From contig NZ_CP058988.1 of assembly GCF_019278565.1 (NCBI RefSeq), positions 3,720,001 to 3,784,000 of the forward strand: a stretch of 64,000 bases of DNA, given 5' to 3'. The position numbers and the translations under genes were made by a program. Position 1 is the stretch's first letter; each line of letters opens with the position of its first letter. The notes under the pieces are model-generated. The model saw only the letters and a program-made list of their open reading frames with translations. It searched no databases and was not told the origin of the DNA. Shown here in pieces: positions 15,335-23,496 of this stretch. This stretch comes from Cellulophaga sp. HaHa_2_95. GTDB taxonomy: Bacteria > Bacteroidota > Bacteroidia > Flavobacteriales > Flavobacteriaceae.

Positions 15335-15896
15335 TTTTTGATGATTTTAATTCGATTAATGTATCTTTTAGTTTTTGCAACAACCGTAAACGCAACTGTA
15401 GATTTTGAATTAATGCAGAAATAGTTTGATCATTTGGCCCTATGGTATTTAGTTCTTTATTCAAACGCTGATATTCAACATTTAATTCCGCCAATCGTTC
15501 CATGAATCCATCTACAAGATCCTTATTCTCCTGAGAAACCTCTAACTTTGCCAACTCTAAATTAATGGTAGCCAAGTAGTAATTCTCTACTTTTTTAAGA
15601 TCTGGAGATAAATCTCCTAAGGATATTTCTTGAACATCAGTTTTTGAAGCTGATTTTACTAAGGTGGTATCTTCCTCAGGTAGCCCTACTTCTTTGTTTA
15701 CAAAGAAATATACCCCAATGCTGATCAAGATAAACAGTGCTGCTGCAATTTTCAGAAAAAAGAGTATAGGTCTAGGTTTACGTTCTGGAAATTCTTGATG
15801 CAAGCGTTCTGAAAAGCGCGCTCTATGTCCAGAATTTAGCCTAGGCTTCTTTTGCTCTTCGGCATCCTTACAAAGCGTTCTAAGATCTTGATTCAT
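15312..15896 (-). CDS. Membrane anti-sigma factor (putative)
   Basis: 194 residues with one transmembrane helix (about 43-65, PILFFLKIAAALFILISIGV). The basic cytoplasmic N-terminus has an SERLHQEFPERKPRP segment. The periplasmic part is predicted helical, with LNKELNTIGPND. Position between an ECF sigma gene (17-nt overlap) and a DUF4097-like gene (23-nt overlap) is the classic sigma/anti-sigma layout. No zinc-binding anti-sigma motif is visible, so the call rests on topology and context. Confidence 0.75.
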   Translation of the reverse strand: MNQDLRTLCKDAEEQKKPRLNSGHRARFSERLHQEFPERKPRPILFFLKIAAALFILISIGVYFFVNKEVGLPEEDTTLVKSASKTDVQEISLGDLSPDLKKVENYYLATINLELAKLEVSQENKDLVDGFMERLAELNVEYQRLNKELNTIGPNDQTISALIQNLQLRLRLLQKLKDTLIELKSSKNETAISI

Positions 15897-16437
15897 ATTC
15901 TTTCTTCTTTAATTTATCTTTTAAATAAGCTTTACCTCTCATTAATTGCGTTCTACAAGTGGTTTCTTGAATACCTAAAACCTGAGCAATTTCAGCATGA
16001 TCATATCCTTCTAGTAAGTAGAGCAGTAACACATACCTATATTTCTCAGAAATAGTATGTATAGCCGTCCGCACTTCTTCTATCGTAATTGACGCTTCAA
16101 TGTTCCAATCTTCATCTTCAACCACAAGTATCCTATTTTCTTCTAACGGAACATGCTCCGTGCGCTTTGCCTTTAGAAAATCTATACACTTATGAACTAC
16201 AATTGTTTTTAACCATGCACCGAATGTTACCTCTCCTTTAAATTGATGAATTTTTTGAAAAGCTTTAATAAATGATTCTTGCAAAACGTCTTCTGCATCA
16301 TCACTATTTCTCACAAATCTCATCACTACACAAAACATACCATCACAGTACTTATCATAGAGTTTCATTTGCGCTCTACGATCGTTAGCCTTGCATTGCT
16401 CAATTAAATCTGTTTGGAATTTTAACAATTTTTCCAA
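15880..16437 (-). CDS. RNA polymerase ECF-type sigma-70 factor
   Basis: 185 residues. Region 2 contains RNSDDAEDVLQESFIKAFQ (about 43-61) and region 4 the helix-turn-helix YDHAEIAQVLGIQETTCRTQL (about 141-161). Length is normal for an ECF factor. The start is TTG at 16435-16437: an in-frame stop lies just upstream, and the next Met (residue 24) would remove the first helix of region 2. First gene of a three-gene operon with overlapping junctions. An ECF-type promoter upstream suggests autoregulation. Confidence 0.93.
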   Translation of the reverse strand: MEKLLKFQTDLIEQCKANDRRAQMKLYDKYCDGMFCVVMRFVRNSDDAEDVLQESFIKAFQKIHQFKGEVTFGAWLKTIVVHKCIDFLKAKRTEHVPLEENRILVVEDEDWNIEASITIEEVRTAIHTISEKYRYVLLLYLLEGYDHAEIAQVLGIQETTCRTQLMRGKAYLKDKLKKKEYESRS

Positions 16438-16465
16438 GTTAGTTTATAGTTGTTGTTATCTTAAA

Positions 16466-16491
16466 GACGATGACTTTATTGCAGTGTTGCA
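16466..16491 (-). promoter_or_regulatory. ECF-type promoter, probable autoregulation
   Basis: On the minus strand TGCAAC (16486-16491), a 16-nt spacer, and CGTC (16466-16469) followed by TTTAAG. GCAAC/CGTC with 16-17 nt is the general ECF promoter pattern, and it lies 29 nt before the sigma start codon. Self-recognition is inferred from position. Confidence 0.55.
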
Positions 16492-16507
16492 AAAAAGTTT
16501 AGATTTG
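16479..16507 (+). promoter_or_regulatory. Promoter for aldose epimerase gene
   Basis: TTG (16479-16481), 18 nt, TAGATTTG (16500-16507): a full bacteroidete promoter. Its -33 region overlaps the divergent ECF promoter, so the two could interfere. The expected start, near 16513, is only about 13 nt before the TTG start codon. Confidence 0.65.
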
Positions 16508-16526
16508 TTTTATAAAATTTTCTGTT

Positions 16527-17429
16527 TTGATTCAAAATACAATTAAAAATGACAAAATTGAGCTGACGGTTCTTGATTTTGGTGCTATTATTCAAAAGAT
16601 AATCGTAAAAGATAAATATGGGACCCCTACAAATATGGTGGTGGGTTTTGATGAACCAGAAGATTATTTAAGCAACCCTATGTTTTTAGGTGCTTGCATA
16701 GGGCGCTATGCTGGAAGAATCTCTCAAGGGGGATTTTCACTAGATGGTAAAACATACCCTATTCATGAAGAAGACGGCGTTCATTTACATGGCGGAATTG
16801 CGGGTTTTAACACAAAAACATTTGAGGTAACTCATGTGAATCACGGCACGAAACCTTTCATCCAACTTTCTTATGTAAGTGAACATTTAGAAGAAGGTTA
16901 TCCCGGAAATTTAAACGTAACCGTTACTTATACGTTAGATGATGATGCACTAATCATAACACATGAAGCTGGCACGGACCAAAAAACGGTAGTTAACTTA
17001 ACCAATCACTCCTATTTTAAATTAGATTCTACAGAAGAGGTAAATCATTATACATTACAATTAGATTGCTCAAAGGTTTTAGCTACTCATGACAATCTTA
17101 TCCCTACTGGAGAATTAATAGAGGTATCTAAAACAAACTATGATTTTTTAGAACGTACACCACTAGCAAACACACGACTAGATACTCCATTTGTAATTGA
17201 TAAGCGTCATGAAATTTGCGCATCGGCTTATTCAGAAATTTCAGGTATTACGTTGGAAGTAATGACCAACCAGCCGGCAGTTGTAATTTATACTCCAGAG
17301 ACAACAGGTTCTATTTGTTTTGAAACTCAAAATTATCCTGATGCCCCCAATCACCCTAACTTTCCATCAAGCGTGCTAACACCTGAAGACACCTATCATA
17401 ATCAATCTACCTTTAGATTCAAAGTATAA
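16527..17429 (+). CDS. galM: Aldose 1-epimerase
   Basis: 300 residues of the galactose mutarotase family, interconverting alpha and beta anomers of aldoses. Visible motifs are GRYAGRISQG (about 57-66), HLHGG (about 87-91), NLTNHSYFKL (about 157-166, catalytic His), and the C-terminal ETQNYPDAPNHPNFP with the usual PxAxNxPxFP pattern. Somewhat shorter than many GalM proteins and with no signal peptide, so cytoplasmic. The start is TTG, supported by the promoter directly upstream; the nearest ATG is out of frame. Confidence 0.93.
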   Translation: MIQNTIKNDKIELTVLDFGAIIQKIIVKDKYGTPTNMVVGFDEPEDYLSNPMFLGACIGRYAGRISQGGFSLDGKTYPIHEEDGVHLHGGIAGFNTKTFEVTHVNHGTKPFIQLSYVSEHLEEGYPGNLNVTVTYTLDDDALIITHEAGTDQKTVVNLTNHSYFKLDSTEEVNHYTLQLDCSKVLATHDNLIPTGELIEVSKTNYDFLERTPLANTRLDTPFVIDKRHEICASAYSEISGITLEVMTNQPAVVIYTPETTGSICFETQNYPDAPNHPNFPSSVLTPEDTYHNQSTFRFKV

Positions 17430-17432
17430 AAA

Positions 17433-17456
17433 AAGCCCATATTTATGGGCTTTCCT
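17433..17456. terminator. Bidirectional terminator between galM and ohr
   Basis: AAAGCCCATA (17433-17442) and TATGGGCTTT (17445-17454) form a 10-bp inverted repeat between two convergent genes, with A-rich and T-rich flanks. Confidence 0.75.
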
Positions 17457-17482
17457 ATTATATTCAGATTTATCAACCTGCG

Positions 17483-17908
17483 TTATTCGTCTAAAAGTAA
17501 ATTAAGATTTACGGTGATATTATCTCTTGTAGCTTTACTGTAAGGACAAATTTCATGAGCGGCATTGATTAACTCCTCACCTTTTTCCTTATCCACGGTT
17601 GGTAAATATGCGTCTAAGGTTGCCTCAATATTAAAACCGTCCTCGTCTTTACCAAAACCAATAATTGCAGTTACACTAAAATCTCCCAAATCATCTACTC
17701 CGTTTTCCTTAGCTACCGCCTGAAGAGCTCCAGCAAAGCAAGTTGAATATGCTGCTGCGAACAATTGTTCTGGATTCGTGTATTTCTCTTCAATAGGATC
17801 TTTGCCATTTGGCATCTTCACATCTAAGTCAATCAATCCGCCTTCGGTTGTTACATGACCAGATCTACCACCTGTATTTGTTGCACTTGACTCAAATATT
17901 GTTTTCAT
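17483..17908 (-). CDS. Organic hydroperoxide resistance protein, Ohr subfamily
   Basis: 141 residues of the OsmC/Ohr family, thiol-dependent peroxidases that reduce organic hydroperoxides. Both reactive cysteines are in place: C57 in YSTCFAGAL and C121 in CPYSKATR, with the N-terminal GGRSGHV motif typical of Ohr rather than OsmC. Length is normal. No adjacent ohrR regulator. A second, more OsmC-like protein lies at 34.9 kb. Confidence 0.93.
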   Translation of the reverse strand: MKTIFESSATNTGGRSGHVTTEGGLIDLDVKMPNGKDPIEEKYTNPEQLFAAAYSTCFAGALQAVAKENGVDDLGDFSVTAIIGFGKDEDGFNIEATLDAYLPTVDKEKGEELINAAHEICPYSKATRDNITVNLNLLLDE

Positions 17909-17976
17909 TTTAAATTATTTTTACGTTTAAGACCATAATATACTAATAGAAGAAACGCTTACGAAAAATGAATTAT

Positions 17977-17984
17977 TAAATTTG
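17977..17984 (+). promoter_or_regulatory. TAnnTTTG element before meaB
   Basis: TAAATTTG matches the -7 consensus. If active, transcription begins near 17990, after the GTG at 17986 and before the TTG at 18037. No TTG -33 is seen. Confidence 0.4.
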
Positions 17985-18036
17985 TGTGAATGTTTCACAA
18001 AAAACCTTATTTTCCTATAAATCATCTATCATCTTT

Positions 18037-19122
18037 TTGAAAAAAAATAATAAAATATCAGCTTTAGAAGAAAAAGAAGGAATACATCTTACCGATGTTT
18101 CTAATGAAGCCTCTATTGCTAAAATAAAAAACTTCAGGAAAAGACAACCATCAGTAGCATCTTTAATTCAAGGAATACGGGACGGAGATAAAACTGCCTT
18201 AAGCAGAGCCATCACCTTAGTAGAAAGTAAAAACAAAACGCATCTAGTCCAAGCAAATCAAATTATTGAAGCTTGTATTGCAGATAAAAAAAACACCTTA
18301 CGTATTGGCATCACAGGAGTTCCTGGGGTAGGAAAAAGTACTTTTATTGAAGCCTTGGGTAAATATCTTACGAATCAAGGAAAAAAAGTAGCTGTTTTAG
18401 CCGTAGACCCTACAAGCTCTCTGAGCAAAGGGAGTATTTTAGGTGACAAAACTAGAATGGAAGTTTTGGTAAGAGATGAGCGCGCTTTTATAAGACCCTC
18501 TCCATCTGGAGATTCTTTAGGAGGTGTCGCTAGAAAGACAAGAGAATCTATTATTCTATGTGAAGCTGCTCATTTTGATGTTATTCTAATTGAAACTGTT
18601 GGCGTGGGCCAAAGTGAAACAGCAGTTCACGGTATGGTAGACTTTTTTTTACTCTTAAAGCTTGCCGGAGCAGGAGATGAATTACAAGGTATCAAAAGAG
18701 GCATCATGGAAATGACCGATATCATTGTGATTAATAAAGCGGATGGCAAAAATAAACAAGCTGCGAATTTAGCAAAGATAGAATTTACTCGGGCGCTACA
18801 TTTTTATCCCCCTAAAGAAAATGGTTGGGTCCCTAAAGTGCTGCAATGTTCTGCTTTAGAAAATGAAGGTATTTCTGAAGTATGGCAGACCATTATAAAC
18901 TTTAAAGATACTACTGCTGAAGCTATCTATGAAAAAAGAAAATATCAAAATAAGTTTTGGCTTCTACAAACCATAGAGGATAATTTAAAAATGCAATTTT
19001 ATGAGGATACAGCAATACAACAACAGTTAGAGCAACTTACAACACTGGTAATGAACGCCAAAGTGTCTCCGTTTGTTGCTGCTGACCAATTGCTAGCCTT
19101 ACATCAAAAAAAACTTAAATAA
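18037..19122 (+). CDS. meaB: Methylmalonyl-CoA mutase-associated GTPase MeaB
   Basis: 361 residues from this start. A G3E P-loop GTPase that loads and protects adenosylcobalamin-dependent methylmalonyl-CoA mutase. Walker A is GVPGVGKST, followed by VDPTSS, GDKTRM, FIRPSPSGDSLGGVA, ETVGVGQSE and NKAD, all family hallmarks. There is no in-frame ATG before the conserved region. I choose TTG at 18037 (then KKNNKISALEEKEGI) because the alternative GTG at 17986 lies just after a promoter element. The mutase genes are not in this window. With the PduO adenosyltransferase at 3.8 kb it indicates a B12-dependent propionate route. Confidence 0.92.
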   Translation: MKKNNKISALEEKEGIHLTDVSNEASIAKIKNFRKRQPSVASLIQGIRDGDKTALSRAITLVESKNKTHLVQANQIIEACIADKKNTLRIGITGVPGVGKSTFIEALGKYLTNQGKKVAVLAVDPTSSLSKGSILGDKTRMEVLVRDERAFIRPSPSGDSLGGVARKTRESIILCEAAHFDVILIETVGVGQSETAVHGMVDFFLLLKLAGAGDELQGIKRGIMEMTDIIVINKADGKNKQAANLAKIEFTRALHFYPPKENGWVPKVLQCSALENEGISEVWQTIINFKDTTAEAIYEKRKYQNKFWLLQTIEDNLKMQFYEDTAIQQQLEQLTTLVMNAKVSPFVAADQLLALHQKKLK

Positions 19123-19128
19123 AAAGCA

Positions 19129-19136
19129 TAAATTTG
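19129..19136 (+). promoter_or_regulatory. TAnnTTTG element before GT2 gene
   Basis: TAAATTTG, 19 nt before the glycosyltransferase ATG and 6 nt after the meaB stop. Single-element evidence; it suggests the GT2/flippase pair has its own promoter. Confidence 0.4.
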
Positions 19137-19155
19137 CAGCTTCAATTTAATTACT

Positions 19156-20112
19156 ATGACTGTTTTAACTGATGCGCTTCTTTCTATTGTTGTTCCTTTA
19201 TACAACGAAGAAGACAATGTTGTTTTGCTTACGGAGAAAATCCATGAAAGTTTGGTTGGTTACAACTATCAAATTATCTACATCGATGATTTTTCTAAGG
19301 ATGCCACACGCATGGTTGTTAAAAAAATGAATGATCAAAAAGTTCATTTAATAGAATTGAAGAAAAATTATGGCCAAAGCTTGGCATTGGCTGCAGGTAT
19401 AGATTATGCCGAAGGAGATTATATTATCACTATGGATGGTGATTTACAAAATGATCCAAGTGACATTCCCGAGATGTTGTCTTATGCTATTGAAGGCGAG
19501 TATGATTTAATTACTGGTATTCGTCAAAAAAGAAAAGATTCTCTAGTTAAGAAAATTCCTTCTAAGATTGCCAATTTTTTAGTGAGACGTGTCACCAAAT
19601 TAGACATCAAAGATAATGGTTGTGCTTTGAAAGTTTTCACAAAAGATATTGCGAAGGACTTAAATTTGTACGGTGAAATGCATCGTTTTATTACCTTATT
19701 AGCGCATTTAGAAGGTGCACAAATAAAGCAAGTTCCTGTAAAACATCATGCTAGACACGCAGGAGTTTCTAAATATGGTTTAGAAAGAGTCTTTAAAGTT
19801 ATTGCCGATATGATGTTGTTGTTATTCATTCGCAAATACTTTCAAAGACCCATTCACTTATTTGGAATATTTGGTGTTCTACTAATGCTTTTAGGTGGCT
19901 TAATTAATATTTACTTGTTAGTTATAAAATTAATGGGCGAAGATATTGGAAATCGTCCTCTTTTAATTTTTGGTTTGATGTTTATTCTTGCTGGCATACA
20001 GCTGTTTACCATAGGAATTGTTATGGAGTTATTAATTAGAACCTACTATGAATCTCAACAGAAGCGACCATACCGAATTAAAAAAATTCTTGTAGGTGAT
20101 AAAGCCCAATAA
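19156..20112 (+). CDS. Glycosyltransferase family 2, polyprenyl-phosphate type
   Basis: 318 residues. The GT-A domain has SIVVPLYNEEDNV at the start and the DxD-type motif MDGDLQNDP (about 94-102). Two C-terminal transmembrane helices (about 235-260 and 270-298) follow, as in GtrB/DPM1-like enzymes that charge undecaprenyl phosphate with a sugar. Next to a flippase-like protein and a GT39, which uses such lipid-linked sugars. Together they form a plausible envelope-glycan modification set; the sugar is unknown. Confidence 0.88.
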   Translation: MTVLTDALLSIVVPLYNEEDNVVLLTEKIHESLVGYNYQIIYIDDFSKDATRMVVKKMNDQKVHLIELKKNYGQSLALAAGIDYAEGDYIITMDGDLQNDPSDIPEMLSYAIEGEYDLITGIRQKRKDSLVKKIPSKIANFLVRRVTKLDIKDNGCALKVFTKDIAKDLNLYGEMHRFITLLAHLEGAQIKQVPVKHHARHAGVSKYGLERVFKVIADMMLLLFIRKYFQRPIHLFGIFGVLLMLLGGLINIYLLVIKLMGEDIGNRPLLIFGLMFILAGIQLFTIGIVMELLIRTYYESQQKRPYRIKKILVGDKAQ

Positions 20113-20965
20113 AAAAATAGTAACAGCACTTAAAATTATTATAAGTGGCGTATTACTCTATTTTGTTTTTACAAAAATTAATTATACGGATGTTTTTAGT
20201 ACCTTAAAAAAAACGAATCCATATTACTTAGGCTTGGCTGCGTTTTTTTTTATTATTTCTAAAGTAGTTTCTGCTTACAGAGTCAACCTCTATTTTCACT
20301 TACTACACGTATTCTTGACTCCTTTAAGTAATTTAAAATTGTACGCTTTAGGTATGTTTTACAATCTGTTTCTACCAGGAGGTATTGGTGGTGATGCCTA
20401 TAAAGGATATCTTATAAAAAAAGAGTTCCCCGTAGACACCAAAAAGATTGTAGCTGTATTGGTATTAGATCGTTTAAGCGGTTTACTACTACTTTTTATA
20501 TACGCATGCCTACTCATTGCTTTTTTAGATGTAAGCTTCTTAAACGCTATTGAAATTTATGCTGTAGCTGCAATAGTTTTAAGTATCGTCGTTTTTTATG
20601 TTCTTACTAAAAAGTTTTTCAATTATGTCCTTCCAATATTTTGGAAAACATTTGGGTATTCTGCCTTGGTGCAATTAGCACAATTAATAAGTGTATTATT
20701 TATTTTAAAAGCATTAAGTTTTGAAAGCAATACGGTAGCCTATCTCTTTATCTTTCTAATTTCTTCTATCGTATCTGTAATCCCCTTAACCATTGGCGGT
20801 ATAGGAAGTAGAGAATTAACTTTCTTCTATGGAGCAACGCTATTAAATTTAGACGAAAACACTTCTATAAGTATTAGTATGGTATTTTTCTTAATCACAG
20901 CAGCCGTATCGTTTATAGGAATATACTATCACTTTAAAAAACCTGAGCTTAAAACCAAGTCTTAA
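20096..20965 (+). CDS. Flippase-like membrane protein (LPG synthase TM family)
   Basis: 289 residues, with about eight hydrophobic segments. The LPG_synthase_TM/UPF0104 family signature is present: FLPGGIGGDAYKGYL (about 91-105) and a C-terminal TIGGIGSRELTFFYG (about 236-250). These proteins are thought to move lipids or lipid-linked sugars. It starts with GTG inside the GT2 gene (17-nt overlap), so translation is coupled. It meets the GT39 gene tail to tail with a 4-nt overlap. Confidence 0.85.
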   Translation: MIKPNKKIVTALKIIISGVLLYFVFTKINYTDVFSTLKKTNPYYLGLAAFFFIISKVVSAYRVNLYFHLLHVFLTPLSNLKLYALGMFYNLFLPGGIGGDAYKGYLIKKEFPVDTKKIVAVLVLDRLSGLLLLFIYACLLIAFLDVSFLNAIEIYAVAAIVLSIVVFYVLTKKFFNYVLPIFWKTFGYSALVQLAQLISVLFILKALSFESNTVAYLFIFLISSIVSVIPLTIGGIGSRELTFFYGATLLNLDENTSISISMVFFLITAAVSFIGIYYHFKKPELKTKS

Positions 20966-22623
20966 TTTACGATATGAATTAAATATTTGTGCTTAATTAC
21001 TTTCTTACGAGTCGCAGGATTTAGGAACCTACCCTGAAGCCTAGTAATTCTAAAATCATCCACCTCGTATTGTTGATCCCAATCAAAACCAATATCTCGA
21101 AGTTGTAGCAATTCTTCTTCCGAAATATACACCCATGAATCCTCACTATCTTCCAAAGCTTCAACTTTAGTTATTTGAACAGGTTTCTGATTGTAAAAAT
21201 CTAAAGACCATGTGTGTTCTTCCGATAGTTTAAAAATTTTATCTACGGGAATATCATTCTTAGAAATCACTTTTGCCATAGCAGAACCAGCTTGGTATTC
21301 CAATAAATTAGGGTAAAAATGAAAATTTAAGACCGAATTTATCAATACTGAAGCTAGTGCAGCAATAGTAACAATTCTTATAGCATAGGCTTCTCTTTTT
21401 AGTGTAAAATAGACGCCAATTACACCCGCTACAGCAAATAAAACATAGGATATAACAGACTCAAATTCAAACACATAAAAGCAAAATAAGGAAACCACTA
21501 CGAAGATAAGTCCAAATATAAAGTACTGAATACCTAAAATGATTTTTATAGTTCTGTCCTGAGAGTGTACATTTAGACTATGTAAATAAGAAGCAGTAAG
21601 TATCGCAAATAATGGGATTATAATGTTTAAATAATGCGGCAATTTAAATTGTGCAAAACTAATTAGTATGAAGATTAAGGTAATACCCCCTAGAGTTAGA
21701 AATTCATATTTAGGTTTGTACGCAAACTTGAGTTTTATAAATGTCTTTACTCGACAATAATAAGCGACCAAACCTATTACCGTCCATGGCAAAAATACCC
21801 ACAAAAAAGTATGGAAAAAGAAAAAATAATCACTACTATTCTTTCCAATTCCTTCGCCACTCATGCGTTCAAAACTTTGTTCCCAAAGAATAAAAAATAT
21901 ACCACTCCTATTGCTACGACCACGTATAATTTTTTCCGGATGTAAATCAAACTGAAGGTAATAAGCATATAATATTGGACCGATGGTTATTGCAAAAACT
22001 AAAATCGCCACAAGAACACGCCAATTTATAAATTGCATCCACTTACGGGTGTATGCCAAATGGCATAAAATAGGTAAGCCTAAAACGACCAAAGCTATTT
22101 GACCCTTTGTAGAAAAAGCTATCCCGGCCCCAAAAGCACCTAAAACAATATTTAAAAGAGAATTTTTATTGATATAACTGGTTAGTTGCCAAAGTGCAAA
22201 AATTGTAAACCCTGTTAAAACAGCATCTGTTCTAACATCTATTACAGATAAAACAATAGTTTGAGAGGTAAGAAAAATTAGTGCCGCAGTTTTACCCACG
22301 TACTCATTATACAACAATTTACCAAGGCCAAAGCAACTATACGCCCCTAAGAAAATAGCCAACATTCCTGGAATCCTATATGCCCAATCATGAAGCCCAA
22401 AAATTTTAAAAGATAAGGCCGCTAGCCAATAGTGCATGTGTGGCTTATCTAAGTATTCATTAGTACCTTTTATTAAATTTATAAAATCGTTTTCTTGAAC
22501 CATTCTCATGGCCATTACTGCAAATTGCGCTGAATCATTTTCAAACAATGTAGAAAATAGTCCAGCTATATACACGACACTTATAAGAAACAATAAAAGC
22601 CAATACCTTGTATTAGATATCAT
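20962..22623 (-). CDS. GT39-type membrane glycosyltransferase (ArnT/PMT-like)
   Basis: 553 residues with about 12 hydrophobic segments. The N-terminal periplasmic loop carries an acidic pair (FENDSAQFAVMAMRM) and the family pattern DKPHMHYWL (about 61-69), typical of ArnT-like enzymes. These transfer sugars from polyprenyl phosphate to lipid A or proteins. It overlaps the PAP2 gene by 4 nt (ATGA), so the two are co-translated. Acceptor and donor are unknown. Confidence 0.87.
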   Translation of the reverse strand: MISNTRYWLLLFLISVVYIAGLFSTLFENDSAQFAVMAMRMVQENDFINLIKGTNEYLDKPHMHYWLAALSFKIFGLHDWAYRIPGMLAIFLGAYSCFGLGKLLYNEYVGKTAALIFLTSQTIVLSVIDVRTDAVLTGFTIFALWQLTSYINKNSLLNIVLGAFGAGIAFSTKGQIALVVLGLPILCHLAYTRKWMQFINWRVLVAILVFAITIGPILYAYYLQFDLHPEKIIRGRSNRSGIFFILWEQSFERMSGEGIGKNSSDYFFFFHTFLWVFLPWTVIGLVAYYCRVKTFIKLKFAYKPKYEFLTLGGITLIFILISFAQFKLPHYLNIIIPLFAILTASYLHSLNVHSQDRTIKIILGIQYFIFGLIFVVVSLFCFYVFEFESVISYVLFAVAGVIGVYFTLKREAYAIRIVTIAALASVLINSVLNFHFYPNLLEYQAGSAMAKVISKNDIPVDKIFKLSEEHTWSLDFYNQKPVQITKVEALEDSEDSWVYISEEELLQLRDIGFDWDQQYEVDDFRITRLQGRFLNPATRKKVIKHKYLIHIVN

Positions 22624-23189
22624 AAACTAATCTTCTGAGTTGCAAATATATACAACTTTATAAATAACCAACTAAAAATGAAACCAATTACACCACCTGT
22701 TAATACATCTAATGGAAAATGGACACCAATATAGATGCGACTGTACGCCACCAAAAACGCCCAAAAAAGTAGTAAATAACCTATAAATTTAAATTTCTCC
22801 TTTAACAACTGTCCTAAAAATAAGGCAATCGCAAAAGAATTAGAGGCATGAGCAGAAAAATAACCATACTGACCTCCACAAGATTTTTTAACCAAACGCA
22901 CCAAATGCCCTATCTCTTCATCATGGCAAGGCCTCAAACGTTTAAAACCATACTTAAATAGATTTGCAACCTGATCTGTAGCCGTTATCATTAAGGCAAC
23001 TACAAGAAGTAAAAGAAGCGTCTTTTTTAAACCGTAAGATTTATAAAAAAGAAAAGCTAGTACTAAATAAAGCGGAATAGAACTCAGTTTATTGGTTATA
23101 AACAGCCAAAAGGCATCCCAATTTGTAGTTCCTAAATGATTTAAAAAGAGGAAAAGATTTTTATCGTATTGTAAAAGCTCTTCTAGCAT
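22620..23189 (-). CDS. PAP2 family membrane phosphatase
   Basis: 189 residues with several membrane helices and the three PAP2 motifs: KYGFKRLRP, YGYFSAHASNS, and YSRIYIGVHFPLDVLTGG with catalytic His. Members dephosphorylate undecaprenyl pyrophosphate or phosphatidic acid-type lipids. The 4-nt overlap with the GT39 gene suggests a lipid carrier or lipid A phosphatase role in the same pathway. Confidence 0.92.
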   Translation of the reverse strand: MLEELLQYDKNLFLFLNHLGTTNWDAFWLFITNKLSSIPLYLVLAFLFYKSYGLKKTLLLLLVVALMITATDQVANLFKYGFKRLRPCHDEEIGHLVRLVKKSCGGQYGYFSAHASNSFAIALFLGQLLKEKFKFIGYLLLFWAFLVAYSRIYIGVHFPLDVLTGGVIGFIFSWLFIKLYIFATQKISL

Positions 23190-23194
23190 CTGAA

Positions 23195-23422
23195 TTATTC
23201 TTCGTAACGAGCTACCTCTCTATCATAAAAAGCTGTTGCCTGTTCTATTAGGTTCTCGGCTTCAGATTCTAATTCGTTCTCATCATCTGCTGTAAAATCT
23301 TCTAACCACTCTACTTCATCATTCTCTAAATTAATGATAAACCTGGGATACTCTGTATGTATTACGAATATTGCGGTTGGGTAATCTGTATTATCGCCTA
23401 ATAAGAATTTAGGAAATTCCAT
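23195..23422 (-). CDS. Small acidic conserved protein
   Basis: 75 residues (MEFPKFLLGDNTDYPTAIFV), strongly acidic in the second half (DFTADDENELESEAENL), with no signal peptide or membrane segment. It begins the operon, 5 nt before the PAP2 gene. I recall similar short proteins in Flavobacteriaceae but know no function or named domain. Length, composition and tight spacing support coding. Confidence 0.75.
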   Translation of the reverse strand: MEFPKFLLGDNTDYPTAIFVIHTEYPRFIINLENDEVEWLEDFTADDENELESEAENLIEQATAFYDREVARYEE

Positions 23423-23496
23423 AGTTATTTTTTTAAGGGTGTTAAAAATACAATTATTTGATTGAAATTGATCAACTTATAGCTTTTAAAAGAAAA

